56,774 nt of DNA from Micromonospora sp. PLK6-60 (GCF_019890675.1 NZ_JAIOAA010000026.1:1-56774); one strand, 5' to 3'. Shown: positions 8,189 through 17,137, numbered from the stretch's first letter. Numbers and translations are program-made. Notes: generated by a model not told the origin, from the letters alone.

Positions 8189-8452
8189 ATGACGAGATCG
8201 CAACCCCGGCGGGCCCGGGGCACCGTCGGCCACGCGTACAGCGCGCTGAACCTGCGCCTGGCGCTGGCGGCGTTCGGTCTGGTCACCATGACGCTCTTCG
8301 CCGTACTGGCGTTCCGGGCGGAGGTGGTGTGGCTGGGCGTCGTCTGCGCGCTGTTCGCCGTGGTCGCGGCGGTCGACCTGGTGGTCATCCAGCGCCGCCG
8401 CGCGGCCCGCCGCCGCGAGGAGCCGGGCACGAAGCACTCACTCTTCGAGTGA
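8189..8452 (+). CDS. DUF6343-like small membrane protein
   Basis: 87 aa with a basic N-terminus, the motif YSALNLRLALAAFGLVTM, two membrane helices (about 25-47 and 49-70) and an Arg-rich tail ending KHSLFE. The HARSALNLRLALA-like signature is typical of the actinobacterial DUF6343 family of unknown function. It lies 14 bases upstream of the aldehyde dehydrogenase gene, so the two probably form an operon under the SigB/SigF-type promoter at 8155. Confidence 0.75.
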   Translation: MTRSQPRRARGTVGHAYSALNLRLALAAFGLVTMTLFAVLAFRAEVVWLGVVCALFAVVAAVDLVVIQRRRAARRREEPGTKHSLFE

Positions 8453-8466
8453 CAGGAGTACGAGAC

Positions 8467-9879
8467 ATGCCCATCGCCACCACCAATCCCGCCACCGGAC
8501 AGGTGCTCAAGACGTACGACCCGATGTCGGACGAGCAGGTCGACGCCGCGATCGAGCGGGCGGACCTGGCGTTCCGGCAGTTGCGCGACACCAGCTTCGC
8601 CCAGCGCGCCCGGTGGCTGACCGCCGCCGCCGACCTGCTCGACGCCGAGCGCGACGCCACCGCCCGGCTGATGACCACCGAGATGGGCAAGACGTACGCG
8701 GCCGCGCAGGCCGAGGTGACCAAGTGCGCCACCGCCTGCCGGTTCTACGCCGCCAACGCGGAGCGGATGCTGGCCGACGAGCCGGCCGACGCGCCGGCGG
8801 TGAAGGCGACGCGGGCCTTCGTCCGCTACCAGCCGATCGGCCCGGTGCTCGCGGTGATGCCGTGGAACTTCCCGCTGTGGCAGGTGATGCGGTTCGCCGC
8901 GCCCGCGTTGATGGCCGGCAACACCGGCCTGCTCAAGCACGCCTCCAACGTGCCGCAGACCGCGCTCTACCTGGAGGATCTGTTCCGCCGGGCGGGCTTC
9001 CCGGAGGGCGCCTTCAGCACCCTGCTGGTGGGCTCCGACGTGGTGGACCGGATCCTCGCCGACCCGCGGGTGCGGGCCGCCACCCTGACCGGCAGCGAGG
9101 CCGCCGGGCGTTCCATCGCGGCCAGCGCCGGCCGGGAGCTGAAGAAGACCGTGCTGGAACTGGGCGGCAGCGACCCGTTCGTGGTGATGCCCTCGGCCGA
9201 CCTGGACAAGGCCGCCGAGGTGGCCACCACCGCCCGCTGCCAGAACAACGGCCAGTCCTGCATCGCGGCCAAGCGGTTCATCGTGCACACCGACGTCTTC
9301 GACGCCTTCGCCGAGAAGTTCGCCGCCCGGATGTCCGCGCTGCGCGTCGGCGACCCGATGGACTCCGGCACCGACGTCGGCCCGCTGGCCAGCGAGCGCG
9401 GCCGGGACGACGTGCACGCCCAGGTGCAGGACGCCGTCGACAACGGCGCGACCGTGCTCTGCGGCGGCGAGAAGCCGGCCGGCGACGGCTGGTTCTATCC
9501 GCCGACGGTGGTCACCGACCTGAAGCCCGGGATGCGGATGTGGTCCGAGGAGGTCTTCGGCCCGGTCGCCGGCCTCTACCGGGCGGCCTCCTACGACGAG
9601 GCGATCGAGATCGCCAACGGCACCAACTTCGGCCTGGGCTCCAACGCCTGGACCGAGGACCCGGCCGAGCAGGAGCGGTTCGCCACCGACCTGGACGCCG
9701 GCAACGTCTTCATCAACGGCATGACCACGTCCTATCCGGAGCTGCCCTTCGGCGGGGTGAAGAACTCCGGGTACGGCCGAGAGCTGTCCGCCGTGGGCAT
9801 GCGGGAGTTCTGCAACACCAAGACGGTGTGGATCGGCGCGGGTGAGGCCGGCGCGGGTGCCGGCGCGCACGCCGAATAG
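8467..9879 (+). CDS. NAD(P)-dependent succinate-semialdehyde dehydrogenase
   Basis: 470 aa aldehyde dehydrogenase resembling the GabD/Sad type that oxidises succinate semialdehyde to succinate. Key residues: MPWNFPLWQVMRF (catalytic Asn), LTGSEAAGRSIA (cofactor loop), VLELGGSDPFVV (general-base Glu), NNGQSCIAAKRF (nucleophile Cys) and EEVFGPVAGLY. The GGSDPF variant is typical of this subgroup. The start ATG has AGGAG eight bases upstream; the longer open frame is discounted. Location after DUF6343 and under a stress-type promoter suggests use in GABA or aldehyde metabolism under stress (inference). Confidence 0.9.
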   Translation: MPIATTNPATGQVLKTYDPMSDEQVDAAIERADLAFRQLRDTSFAQRARWLTAAADLLDAERDATARLMTTEMGKTYAAAQAEVTKCATACRFYAANAERMLADEPADAPAVKATRAFVRYQPIGPVLAVMPWNFPLWQVMRFAAPALMAGNTGLLKHASNVPQTALYLEDLFRRAGFPEGAFSTLLVGSDVVDRILADPRVRAATLTGSEAAGRSIAASAGRELKKTVLELGGSDPFVVMPSADLDKAAEVATTARCQNNGQSCIAAKRFIVHTDVFDAFAEKFAARMSALRVGDPMDSGTDVGPLASERGRDDVHAQVQDAVDNGATVLCGGEKPAGDGWFYPPTVVTDLKPGMRMWSEEVFGPVAGLYRAASYDEAIEIANGTNFGLGSNAWTEDPAEQERFATDLDAGNVFINGMTTSYPELPFGGVKNSGYGRELSAVGMREFCNTKTVWIGAGEAGAGAGAHAE

Positions 9880-9900
9880 CGGCGCTCAGCCGCCAGCGGC

Positions 9901-9955
9901 TGTTAAGCGGGGCCCCCTGCTATGCAGAATGCGTTAACAGGGGGCCCCTGCTTAC
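9901..9955. repeat. GGGGCCCC repeat, TATGCAGAATGC-centre type
   Basis: Imperfect inverted repeat with arms built on GTTAAGCGGGGCCCC and GGGGCCCCTGCTTAC around the asymmetric centre CTGCTATGCAGAATGCG. The same centre occurs at 22903-22955, so this is a second subtype of the palindrome family. It lies between two same-strand genes and may act as a terminator. Confidence 0.85.
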
Positions 9956-9986
9956 ATCCGGGCCGGCGTGGGTAGGAATTCCGCCC

Positions 9987-10952
9987 ATGACGGTGTTCGG
10001 CTTTCACGCGTCCCATGAGCAGATCCACCCCGCCAAGCTGCTGGAGGCGGTGATCCACGCCGAGCGGGCCGGCTTCGGCGCCGCCATGTCCTCGGACCAC
10101 TTCTCCCCGTGGAGCACCCGGCAGGGCCAGTCCGGCTTCGCCTGGTCCTGGCTCGGCGCCGCCCTCCAGGCCACCAACCTCTCCTTCGGCGTGGTCAACG
10201 CCCCCGGGCAGCGGTACCACCCGGCGATCATCGCCCAGGCGATCGGCACCCTCGGCGCGATGTACCCGGGCCGGTTCTGGGCCGCGCTGGGCTCCGGCGA
10301 GGCCAGCAACGAGCACATCACCGGCGACGCCTGGCCCCGCAAGGAGCTGCGCAACGCCCGGCTGCGCGAGTGCGTCGACGTGATCCGGGCGCTGCTGGCC
10401 GGCGAGGAGGTCAGCCACGACGGCCTGGTCCGGGTGGACCGGGCGAGGCTGTGGACCCGGCCCGAGGAGCCGCCCGCGCTGATCGGCGCGGCGGTCAGCG
10501 TCGAGACGGCCCGCTGGGTCGCCGACTGGGCGGACGGGCTGATCACCGTCAACGCGCCGATCCCGCACCTGAAGCAGATGATCGAGGCGTACCGGGAGGC
10601 CGGCGGGCGCGGCCCGCTGCACCTCCAGGTGCACGTCAGCTGGGCGCCCGAGCAGGCCGAGGCCGAGTCCATCGCGTACGAGCAGTGGCGCAGCAACGTC
10701 TTCCCGCCGCCGATCTGCTGGGACCTGGACACCGCCGAGCACTTCGACGTGGTCAGCGAGCAGGTGCCGATGGAGAAGGTCACCTCCACCGTCAACGTCT
10801 CCGCCGACCTGGGCCGGCACGTGGGCTGGCTGGAGGAGTACCTGGCGCTGGGCTTCGACCAGATCGCCCTGCACCACGTCGGGCAGGAGCAGCGGGCGTT
10901 CATCGACGCCTTCGGCGCCGAGGTGCTGCCGAAACTGCGTTCCGCCGGATGA
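9987..10952 (+). CDS. LLM-class flavin/F420-dependent oxidoreductase
   Basis: 321 aa luciferase-like monooxygenase fold protein, close to the TIGR03885-type subgroup. Visible: FGFHASHEQIHPAKLLEAVI, SSDHFSPW, GQSGFAWSWLGAAL, FGVVNAPGQRYHP, MYPGRFWAALGSGEASNEHI, and a C-terminal LALGFDQIALHHVG. Family members use F420 or FMN for hydride transfer; the substrate is unknown. No neighbouring F420 gene helps. TAGGAAT about nine bases before the ATG suggests a leaderless or short-leader mRNA. Confidence 0.85.
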   Translation: MTVFGFHASHEQIHPAKLLEAVIHAERAGFGAAMSSDHFSPWSTRQGQSGFAWSWLGAALQATNLSFGVVNAPGQRYHPAIIAQAIGTLGAMYPGRFWAALGSGEASNEHITGDAWPRKELRNARLRECVDVIRALLAGEEVSHDGLVRVDRARLWTRPEEPPALIGAAVSVETARWVADWADGLITVNAPIPHLKQMIEAYREAGGRGPLHLQVHVSWAPEQAEAESIAYEQWRSNVFPPPICWDLDTAEHFDVVSEQVPMEKVTSTVNVSADLGRHVGWLEEYLALGFDQIALHHVGQEQRAFIDAFGAEVLPKLRSAG

Positions 10953-10962
10953 TCGGCTCGAC

Positions 10963-11505
10963 TCAGTCCAGCCGGCGGGCGAGCACCTGGCCCGGCCAGG
11001 GTTCGTGGCCCGGCCGCTCGACGGTGAACGGGTCGGTGGCGGTGAAGCCGCAGCGCTCGTAGAACCGCACCAGCGCCCGGTCGTCGCCGGCGTAGCAGTC
11101 CACCCGCAGCAGCCCGACGCCCCGCTCCCGGGCCAACTCGGCGGCCTGCGCCAGCAGCCGCGCGCCGATCCCCAGCCCGGCGTGCGCCCGGTCGCTGACC
11201 AGCAGGTTCACGTACAGCTCCGGCTCGCTGGCCGGCGGCACGTACGCCATGGCCGGGCCGACCACCAGCGCGCCGACCGGCCGGCCGTCGAGTTCGGCCA
11301 GCCACAGCCCGCCGCCAGCGGCGTACTCGTCGGCCTGGGCGACCCGGCGCGGGTTGGTCGACGCGAGCTCGGTGCCCCACTGGCCGGTGCGGCCGCGCGC
11401 CACCAGCCAGGTGGTCGCGTCGTCGAGCAGGCGCAGCACGGCCGGCGCGTCGGCCGGTCCGCCGGGCCGCAGGGCGATGGTTGGCTTGTCGGTCATGGTC
11501 GACAT
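10963..11505 (-). CDS. GNAT family N-acetyltransferase
   Basis: 180 aa single-domain acetyltransferase. The acetyl-CoA site is visible as LLVSDRAHAGLGIGARLLAQ (R/Q-x-x-G-x-G/A type) and the C-terminal YERCGFTATDPF. Substrate unknown. It converges on the LLM gene with a 10-base gap and lies 66 bases downstream of the HAD phosphatase on the same strand. Start choice: ATG 11505, with ATG 11496 an alternative; neither has a strong ribosome binding site. Confidence 0.8.
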   Translation of the reverse strand: MSTMTDKPTIALRPGGPADAPAVLRLLDDATTWLVARGRTGQWGTELASTNPRRVAQADEYAAGGGLWLAELDGRPVGALVVGPAMAYVPPASEPELYVNLLVSDRAHAGLGIGARLLAQAAELARERGVGLLRVDCYAGDDRALVRFYERCGFTATDPFTVERPGHEPWPGQVLARRLD

Positions 11506-11571
11506 GCTGCCACTCTGGCCCGGCGCGGCGCGTCCCACCCGCTGCGGCCCGTCCCGCCCGCGCCGCCGACT

Positions 11572-12277
11572 TCAGCGTCCGGTTGACCCCGCACCACCGG
11601 CCGACGGCCCCGCCGCGTCCGGCGCGGCGGCAGGAACCTCGCGGACCAGCGTCGCCACCGCGCCGCCCGGCGGGCTCAGCCGACGGTCGCCCGCTCCCAC
11701 GGGCCGGCACCCGCACCGACGCCATCCCCGCCGCCGTGGCGGCCCGGATGCCCAGCTCGGTGTCCTCGAACACCAGGCAGTCCAATGGGTCCACCCCGAG
11801 TTGCCGCGCGGCCAGCAGGAACGCGTCCGGGGCGGGCTTGGGCCGGGGGTAGTCCCCGGCGCAGACCAGCACGTCGAAGCGGTCGAGCAGGCCCAGCGTG
11901 CTCAGCGAGGCGGTCACGCCGGCCCGGGTGCTGCCGGAGACCACCGCGAACGGGACCCGCCCGTGGTCGGCCTCAATGTGCGCCAGCACCTCGGGCACGG
12001 CGGTCAGTTTCGGCAGGGCGGCCTCGTACAGCGCCTCCTGGCGACGGACCACCGCGTCGACCGGCATGGCCAGCCCGTACCGCTCGTTGAGGGTGGCGAC
12101 GATGTCGGTGATCGGCCGGCCGCCCCAGGCGTAGAACAGCTCCTCGGGGAACTCGCAGCCCCACTCGCCCAGCGCGGCGCACCACGCCGTGTAGTGCAGC
12201 GGCATCGAGTCGGCGATGGTGCCGTCGCAGTCGAACAGGTACGCGCGGAACTCGCCCGCCGGCAGGGGGATGGCCAT
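11572..12277 (-). CDS. HAD-superfamily phosphatase with apparent C-terminal frameshift
   Basis: HAD hydrolase of the beta-phosphoglucomutase/fructose-1-phosphatase-like type. Motif I is LFDCDGTIADSMPLH, motif II VVSGSTRAG, motif III Lys in PRPKPAPDAF, motif IV VFEDTELGIRAA. After GMASVRVP (nt about 11708) the zero frame becomes Arg/Gly-rich, loses GC-rich third positions and continues antisense through the GNAT and LLM genes. The +1 frame instead reads SPPGGAVATLVREV, with proper codon use, and stops at 11572. One extra C near 11700-11706 would explain this. It is either a real lesion near the end of a protein whose catalytic motifs are intact, or a sequencing error. TAGCCT six bases before the ATG suggests a leaderless transcript. 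Confidence 0.75.
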
Positions 12278-12464
12278 GAGTGCAGGCTAGGGGAGTGGTG
12301 AGCCGCCGTCACCACGCGTGTCCCCGGAGGCGGACAGCGGGCGGCCGAGGAAGAGCCCACCCGTGCCGGCGGTAAATGTCGTGCCGGCTGCATCCGCCGT
12401 GGATCCGGTCGGCGAAGTCCCTCATGGAACACCACCCGTCAACCCGTACGGAAGGACAGCCACC

Positions 12465-12764
12465 ATGAGGAAGATCGGGTACGCCGGCGCGGTCGCCGCC
12501 GCGTTCGTCGCCAGCCTCGCCGTCGCCGCCCCGGCCTCGGCCGCGCCGGTCAACGCCGGGGCGGCCTGCGCGCAGGCCGGACTCGGCACGTTGAAGAGCC
12601 TGGGCCTGCTCCAGGCCGCCGCGCAGCGGAAGATCGACTACTCCACGTTGGCCGACCCGGTGAACGGGCCGATCTTCGCCGCCCTGCCGGCCGGGTCGTA
12701 CCTGTCGCTGGGCCAGGTGGTGAAGCTGCACCACACCAACCCGGAGCTGTTCGCCTGGTGCTGA
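12465..12764 (+). CDS. Small secreted protein of unknown function
   Basis: 99 aa with a classical signal peptide (MRKIGYAGAVAAAFVASLAV, cleavage probably after ASAA) and a mature part of about 73 residues: AACAQAGLGTLKSLGLLQ, YSTLADPVNGPIF, YLSLGQVVKLHHTNPELFAW and a C-terminal Cys. The two cysteines could form a disulfide. A GGAAGGA ribosome binding site eight bases before the ATG fixes the start within a longer open frame. I do not recognise a domain. A strong terminator follows at 12834. Confidence 0.8.
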   Translation: MRKIGYAGAVAAAFVASLAVAAPASAAPVNAGAACAQAGLGTLKSLGLLQAAAQRKIDYSTLADPVNGPIFAALPAGSYLSLGQVVKLHHTNPELFAWC

Positions 12765-12833
12765 CCCGGCGACCGGCCGCCCGGAGCTGACGGCCGGATC
12801 TCGGGCGGGCGCCCGAAAGCGCCCGATCGGTGG

Positions 12834-12872
12834 AAAGGGTGGTCTCCCCGACCCGAGGGGAGACCACCCTTT
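12834..12872 (+). terminator. Strong 16-bp stem terminator
   Basis: Perfect stem AAAGGGTGGTCTCCCC / GGGGAGACCACCCTTT with a 7-base loop, followed by TTGCTGTGTT. A smaller hairpin (TCGGGCG/CGCCCGA) lies just upstream at about 12801-12826. Terminates the small secreted protein gene. Confidence 0.85.
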
Positions 12873-13067
12873 GCTGTGTTCGGACAGTCACAGTCGTGTC
12901 CAATTCACGAGCTTTCGTGAGTAAAACTCCTCGCTGACGGTTATGGCCATTGACTCGTCGCCAGCCAGCAGATAATTTGCGTCAGGTAATTGCCGCCCGG
13001 CAATTACCTGCGGGGGAGCTGGTCCGGTGGTGACGTGTGTGTGTTCGCCCGCGGTAACGGCGGCGCG

Positions 13068-13250
13068 ATGACGGCGGCCTTGGTAGTGGCCGCCGTCCTC
13101 TTCTATTTCGTGGTGTTGGCGGTCTCGGCGTTCACCCGGGCCGTCGATCGGGTCAACCGTGATCTGGCCGTGCTGGCCGAGCTTCGGGCTAGCGCGGATT
13201 CGACCGAAACCAACTGTTCGCACGACGTTCCTTGCCTGTCTGACGGCTGA
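13068..13250 (+). CDS. Possible small membrane protein
   Basis: 60-residue frame MTAALVVAAVLFYFVVLAVS followed by FTRAVDRVNRDLAVLAELR and a polar tail. One membrane helix and an amphipathic helix are plausible, but there is no good ribosome binding site. The surrounding 12.89-13.36 kb is visibly AT-richer than the rest of the window, as expected at the edge of an acquired island. It lies 117 bases before the RHS gene on the same strand. Doubtful as a gene. Confidence 0.35.
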   Translation: MTAALVVAAVLFYFVVLAVSAFTRAVDRVNRDLAVLAELRASADSTETNCSHDVPCLSDG

Positions 13251-13366
13251 TTCTGTCCGCGTCCGCCTCGCGGCGGCGCTGATTTCGCCTGCCCCGCAGT
13301 GGGCGATTCGGGTATGGCAGTTGTCCGGCGGAAACAGGTCCGCCGGAGTCGTATAAGGGAGATTAG

Positions 13367-16300
13367 ATGGGTCAACGAAAAGTGACCGGAGGGATAGCCT
13401 GCGCGCTGCTGGCTGCCTCGGTGCTGGCGGTTCCCGGCGTGAACGCCGCGGCGGTGGCGGCACCCCGTCCCGCGGGACGGGATGGGGTCGGCGAGCCGGT
13501 CCTGTCGCCGAAGTCGACGTCGGAGGTGTGGTTGTTCGACACGCCCGAGAGCGGCAGCGCGGCACGGACCGCTACTGCCGACGGGGCGGCGCCGTCGGTG
13601 CCGAAGGGCACCGGGCCGGTGCGGAACGCTACCGAGTTGTCGTTCTCCTTGAGTGACCGCTTGGAGGCGAGGATCAACGTCGGCTCCGGCAACCTGATGC
13701 TGCGCAGCACGGAGCTGATGCTGCCTGGGGTCGCGGAGGACGTGACCATCGGTGCCACGTTCAACAGCCTGCTGCTGGGCAGCGGGCTGTCTGCCGGCGC
13801 ACACGGGCCGGGCTGGCGTACCCGAGCTGGCCAGGATGTGAAGCTCTACCCAGCCGACGACGGCTCGGTCACCTATGCCGCCGCCGACGCCGTGGTGGGT
13901 AAGTTCACCGCCTCCGGATCGGGCTACTCGTCTCCTGGGGAGTTCAAGGCCACGCTGGCACACGACGGCAGCGGCTGGAAGCTGACCGAGCACGGCAGCG
14001 GCAAGAAGCTCTACTTCGGTTCCGACGGTCTGCTCGACAAGACCGAGGACCGCAACGGCAACGTCACCGACGTCGCGTACGCGTCCGGCAGGATGACCAC
14101 GATCACCTCGGACCGTGGTCCCACCTCGGCCCGCACCGCGGCGGCGACCTGGACCGACAACAAGATCGGCAAGTACCGGCAGACCGGCAGCGACGGCAGC
14201 TGGCGGGAGGCGTCGTACGCCTACGACAGTTCGGGGCGGTTGCAGACGATCCAGTCGGCGACCTGGCGCAAGGTGATGTTCGAGTACAACGGCGCCGGTG
14301 ACCTCACGAAGATCACCACAAAGGACGACACCTTCGTCACCATCACCTACGACGGCCAGCACCGGGTCACCTCGTTCACCCAGGTCCACGACAACGCGAC
14401 CATGCGGGGCTCGACCACCCGGTTGGCGTATCCGACGTCGTCGCAGACCTTGGTGGCGGATGCCCGGCAGGACATCTCCCAGCCGGTCTCCGCGGTGCCG
14501 CACACCACCTACGACCTGAACGCCGAGAAGCGGGTCACCAAGGCGACCGACCCGGCCGGCAACAGCCAGAGCAAGACCTACACGCCGTTCAGCGACGTGG
14601 CCTCGTCGGTCAGCCGTGAGCAGGGCACCACCGCCAACACACACGGCGCGAACTCGGGGCAGTCGCTGACCAAGTCGGAGTCCGCGACCGGTGCGAGCGC
14701 CTCCGCCACCTACGGCAACGCGGCCACGACGACCAACCCGACGGCGAATTTCCAACCGTCGTCCTCCATCGACAGTCAGGGCAACAGCTCCGCCTACACC
14801 TACAACGGCGCGGGCAACCAGACCTCCACCGCTGACGCGATGGCCGCCAAGGCGGAGGTGGACTACAACGACGACGGCACGGTCAAGACCTCCACGGACC
14901 CGGCGAACACCGGCAACCCCACCAGCTACACGTACGACACCAGCAGGCAGTTGACGAAGGTGACCCCGCCGACCGGCAACGGCCTCGCGGTGAAGACGTT
15001 CACCTACGACCCGTACGGCCGGATCAAGACCGTCAACGACGGCTGCACCACCACCTACACCTACACGCAGGACGACCGGGTCTCGCAGATCGACTACTCC
15101 GGCTGTGGCACCCAGCCGTCGGTGACGTTCGACTACGGCGGGACCGGCAACCTGCTCACCCGCGTCGACGCGACCGGCACCACCACCTGGTCCTACGATC
15201 CGCTGAACCGGGTGCGCGAGCGGAGCAACCCCGGCGGTGGCATCCTGAAGTACGTGCCGGACCCGGTGGGCAACCTCGAGCAGTTGACCGACGGTCGCGG
15301 CACGACGCGGTACTACTACAACTCGCGTAACTGGTTGGTGCGGATGGACACTGCGGCGGGCACCCGCTACAACTTCCTGTACGACAAGGACGGCAACCGC
15401 ACCCACACCTACTTCGGGACGAACGACGCCAACAGCAGTTGGGCGTTGCGGACCCAGACGACGTACGACAAGTCGAACCGGCCTACCCGGATCACCGCCA
15501 CCCGCAACTCGGCGAGCCCGGCCACGGTCTTCGACGTGACGTACTGCTACGCGAAGTACACCGCCGGCCAGCCGTGCTCGACGGCGAAGGCGAACGACAC
15601 CGGTCTGCGGCAGTGGCAGAAGGACGAGGTGAGCGCCGCGATCAGCCAGTTCAGCTACGACAAGGCCAACCGGCTGACCAAGGCCACCAACTACCACGGC
15701 AAGACCTACGACTACACGTACGACAGCAACGGCAACCGCACCGGCGTCAAGGTCGACGGCGCCAGCACCCAGTCGCTGACCTACAACAGCGCCAACCAGA
15801 TCACCAGCACCTACAACACCTATGACGGTCGCGGTAACCAGACCCGGGCCAGCAGCCCGACGGTCAACCCGATGACCTACAACTCGGTCAAGCAGATGAC
15901 CGGCGCGAACGCCGGCACCTACGCCTACGCCGGCACCGACCAGGTCGAGCTGACCCACGCCGGTAGCACCACCATCCAGAACGGCCTGGAGGACCAGCAC
16001 GGCATGCCGTGGCTGCAATCCTGGACGGCCAACGGCTCGACGACGTACGTCGAGCGCGACGGTCTCGGCACCCCGCTGGGCCTGCGCACCGGGAGCACCG
16101 ACAACGCGTACGTGCTGGACGGGCTCGGCTCGGTGGTGGCGATCGTCAAGGCCAACGGCACCGTCGCGGCCACCTACCGCTACGACCCTTACGGCACCGC
16201 GACCACGGCCGACGAATACAACCTCGGCCAGACCAACCTGATCCGGTACGCCAGCGGCACGTACGACTCGACGTCGGGCTTCACGAAGTTCGGGCAGCGC

Positions 16301-16696
16301 TGGTACAACCCGGTGCAGGGCCGCTTCACCCAACAGGACAACCTCAGCTTCATCGGCAACCCCAGAAGCGGCAACCGGTACGCGTACGCCGGCGCGAATC
16401 CTGTTACCTACACCGATCCGACCGGCATGATGAGTGAGGGCGATGAGCTGGACGGACAGTCGCTACTATTGGGCGGCATTGTCGGTGGCTTGTTGGGGTT
16501 CGGTTTGGCCTCGGCCGGTCTTCCTGTGCTTGCAGCGGGCGCTATTAGTGGATGTGTTGGTGGAATGGTTTCGAATGCAATATCACAGCGGGGAAACGTC
16601 AGTGCGGACGGCCTTGCCTTCAACTGCATGATCGGTGCAGCAGTAGGCACTGTGTTTGGCGTTATAGCAAGGGGAGGCTACAGAGGCGGTGCCTAG
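13367..16696 (+). CDS. Secreted RHS/YD-repeat protein with glycine-zipper C-terminal tail
   Basis: 1109 aa. A signal peptide (about 1-28) is followed by a beta-rich N-terminal region, then many YD repeats from about residue 220 (NGNVTDVAYASGRMT, YDPYGRIKTV, YDPLNRVRE, YDKDGNRTH, YDSNGNRTG). The RHS-associated core comes next (DGLGSVVAIV...YRYDPYG...FTKFGQRWYNPVQGRFTQQD), closing with YAYAGANPVTYTDPTG at about 1005-1020. Residues 1021-1109 are unrelated: two hydrophobic Gly-zipper stretches (LLLGGIVGGLLGFGLASAG and MIGAAVGTVFGVIARGG) encoded by AT-richer codons. In RHS polymorphic effectors this position carries the variable toxin. No nuclease or other catalytic motif is visible; membrane insertion, or a lost or truncated toxin, are both possible. 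GGGAG precedes the ATG; the 3' end overlaps the next gene by 8 bases. Confidence 0.9.
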   Translation: MGQRKVTGGIACALLAASVLAVPGVNAAAVAAPRPAGRDGVGEPVLSPKSTSEVWLFDTPESGSAARTATADGAAPSVPKGTGPVRNATELSFSLSDRLEARINVGSGNLMLRSTELMLPGVAEDVTIGATFNSLLLGSGLSAGAHGPGWRTRAGQDVKLYPADDGSVTYAAADAVVGKFTASGSGYSSPGEFKATLAHDGSGWKLTEHGSGKKLYFGSDGLLDKTEDRNGNVTDVAYASGRMTTITSDRGPTSARTAAATWTDNKIGKYRQTGSDGSWREASYAYDSSGRLQTIQSATWRKVMFEYNGAGDLTKITTKDDTFVTITYDGQHRVTSFTQVHDNATMRGSTTRLAYPTSSQTLVADARQDISQPVSAVPHTTYDLNAEKRVTKATDPAGNSQSKTYTPFSDVASSVSREQGTTANTHGANSGQSLTKSESATGASASATYGNAATTTNPTANFQPSSSIDSQGNSSAYTYNGAGNQTSTADAMAAKAEVDYNDDGTVKTSTDPANTGNPTSYTYDTSRQLTKVTPPTGNGLAVKTFTYDPYGRIKTVNDGCTTTYTYTQDDRVSQIDYSGCGTQPSVTFDYGGTGNLLTRVDATGTTTWSYDPLNRVRERSNPGGGILKYVPDPVGNLEQLTDGRGTTRYYYNSRNWLVRMDTAAGTRYNFLYDKDGNRTHTYFGTNDANSSWALRTQTTYDKSNRPTRITATRNSASPATVFDVTYCYAKYTAGQPCSTAKANDTGLRQWQKDEVSAAISQFSYDKANRLTKATNYHGKTYDYTYDSNGNRTGVKVDGASTQSLTYNSANQITSTYNTYDGRGNQTRASSPTVNPMTYNSVKQMTGANAGTYAYAGTDQVELTHAGSTTIQNGLEDQHGMPWLQSWTANGSTTYVERDGLGTPLGLRTGSTDNAYVLDGLGSVVAIVKANGTVAATYRYDPYGTATTADEYNLGQTNLIRYASGTYDSTSGFTKFGQRWYNPVQGRFTQQDNLSFIGNPRSGNRYAYAGANPVTYTDPTGMMSEGDELDGQSLLLGGIVGGLLGFGLASAGLPVLAAGAISGCVGGMVSNAISQRGNVSADGLAFNCMIGAAVGTVFGVIARGGYRGGA

Positions 16697-17075
16697 CGGC
16701 TCAGGAGCTAATTCGTCCGTGCGCAGGGCCAGATTCTTGCTCTGGCTCGCGGTACTCGTAGTGGCCATCATGTTGGCGGTGGTCCTATATCCCGCGATCA
16801 GGATTGTCGCGATGGCGCCCGCTTGCCTTGTAGTGCTGGCGCTGGCGTGGGCATGGCATCGACAACGCAAAGGTCGAGTACAGTCACTTTCTAGAGCCTT
16901 TCCCGAGCAGGCAATCGCTCTCGGCTGCGTCCTGCTCGCTGGATCGCTTGTCAGTGTGGTGATCGATATCGCGCGCGGAAATACTGGCACTTCGCGTACG
17001 GTCGGTGTCTTCCTCTCAGTAAGTTCGGCGCTCCTGATTGCCGCAGGAATTGCCGCTCGCCCATCAAATAGCTAG
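16689..17075 (+). CDS. Four-helix membrane protein, candidate RHS immunity protein
   Basis: 128 aa, probably four membrane helices: LLWLAVLVVAIMLAVVLYP, VAMAPACLVVLALAWAW, QAIALGCVLLAGSLVSVVI and VGVFLSVSSALLIAAGIAA, with a basic loop HRQRKGRVQ. The GTG start lies inside the last codons of the RHS gene (8-base overlap, AGAGG upstream), so translation is coupled. In polymorphic toxin loci the gene directly after the toxin tip is the cognate immunity protein, and a membrane immunity protein would suit a membrane-acting tail (inference). I recognise no named immunity family. Codon use is AT-richer than the window norm. Confidence 0.8.
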   Translation: MPSGSGANSSVRRARFLLWLAVLVVAIMLAVVLYPAIRIVAMAPACLVVLALAWAWHRQRKGRVQSLSRAFPEQAIALGCVLLAGSLVSVVIDIARGNTGTSRTVGVFLSVSSALLIAAGIAARPSNS

Positions 17076-17097
17076 GCCGGCAACGGGCACCGGTGGA

Positions 17098-17137
17098 GCA
17101 AACCGGGTCGGATCCAGTTGGATCCGACCCGGTTTGC
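17098..17137 (+). terminator. 18-bp perfect stem terminator after the RHS-immunity pair
   Basis: Stem GCAAACCGGGTCGGATCC paired with its exact complement, loop AGTT, followed by GGCAGCTCTTTT. It separates the RHS and four-helix protein pair from the two smaller membrane genes downstream. Confidence 0.9.

Noticed and set aside
10004..11571. Continuation of the HAD phosphatase frame across GNAT and LLM genes
   Set aside because: Antisense to the well-supported LLM gene and out of frame with the same-strand GNAT gene, with low-complexity translation; explained by a frameshift near 11703.
12888..13565. Minus-strand open frame before the RHS gene
   Set aside because: No start signal, biased composition, overlaps the RHS signal peptide.
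13103..16333. 1076-codon open frame antisense to the RHS gene
   Set aside because: Val/Arg/Gly-rich with no domain; it is the GC-rich shadow of the RHS coding frame, whose YD repeats are unmistakable.
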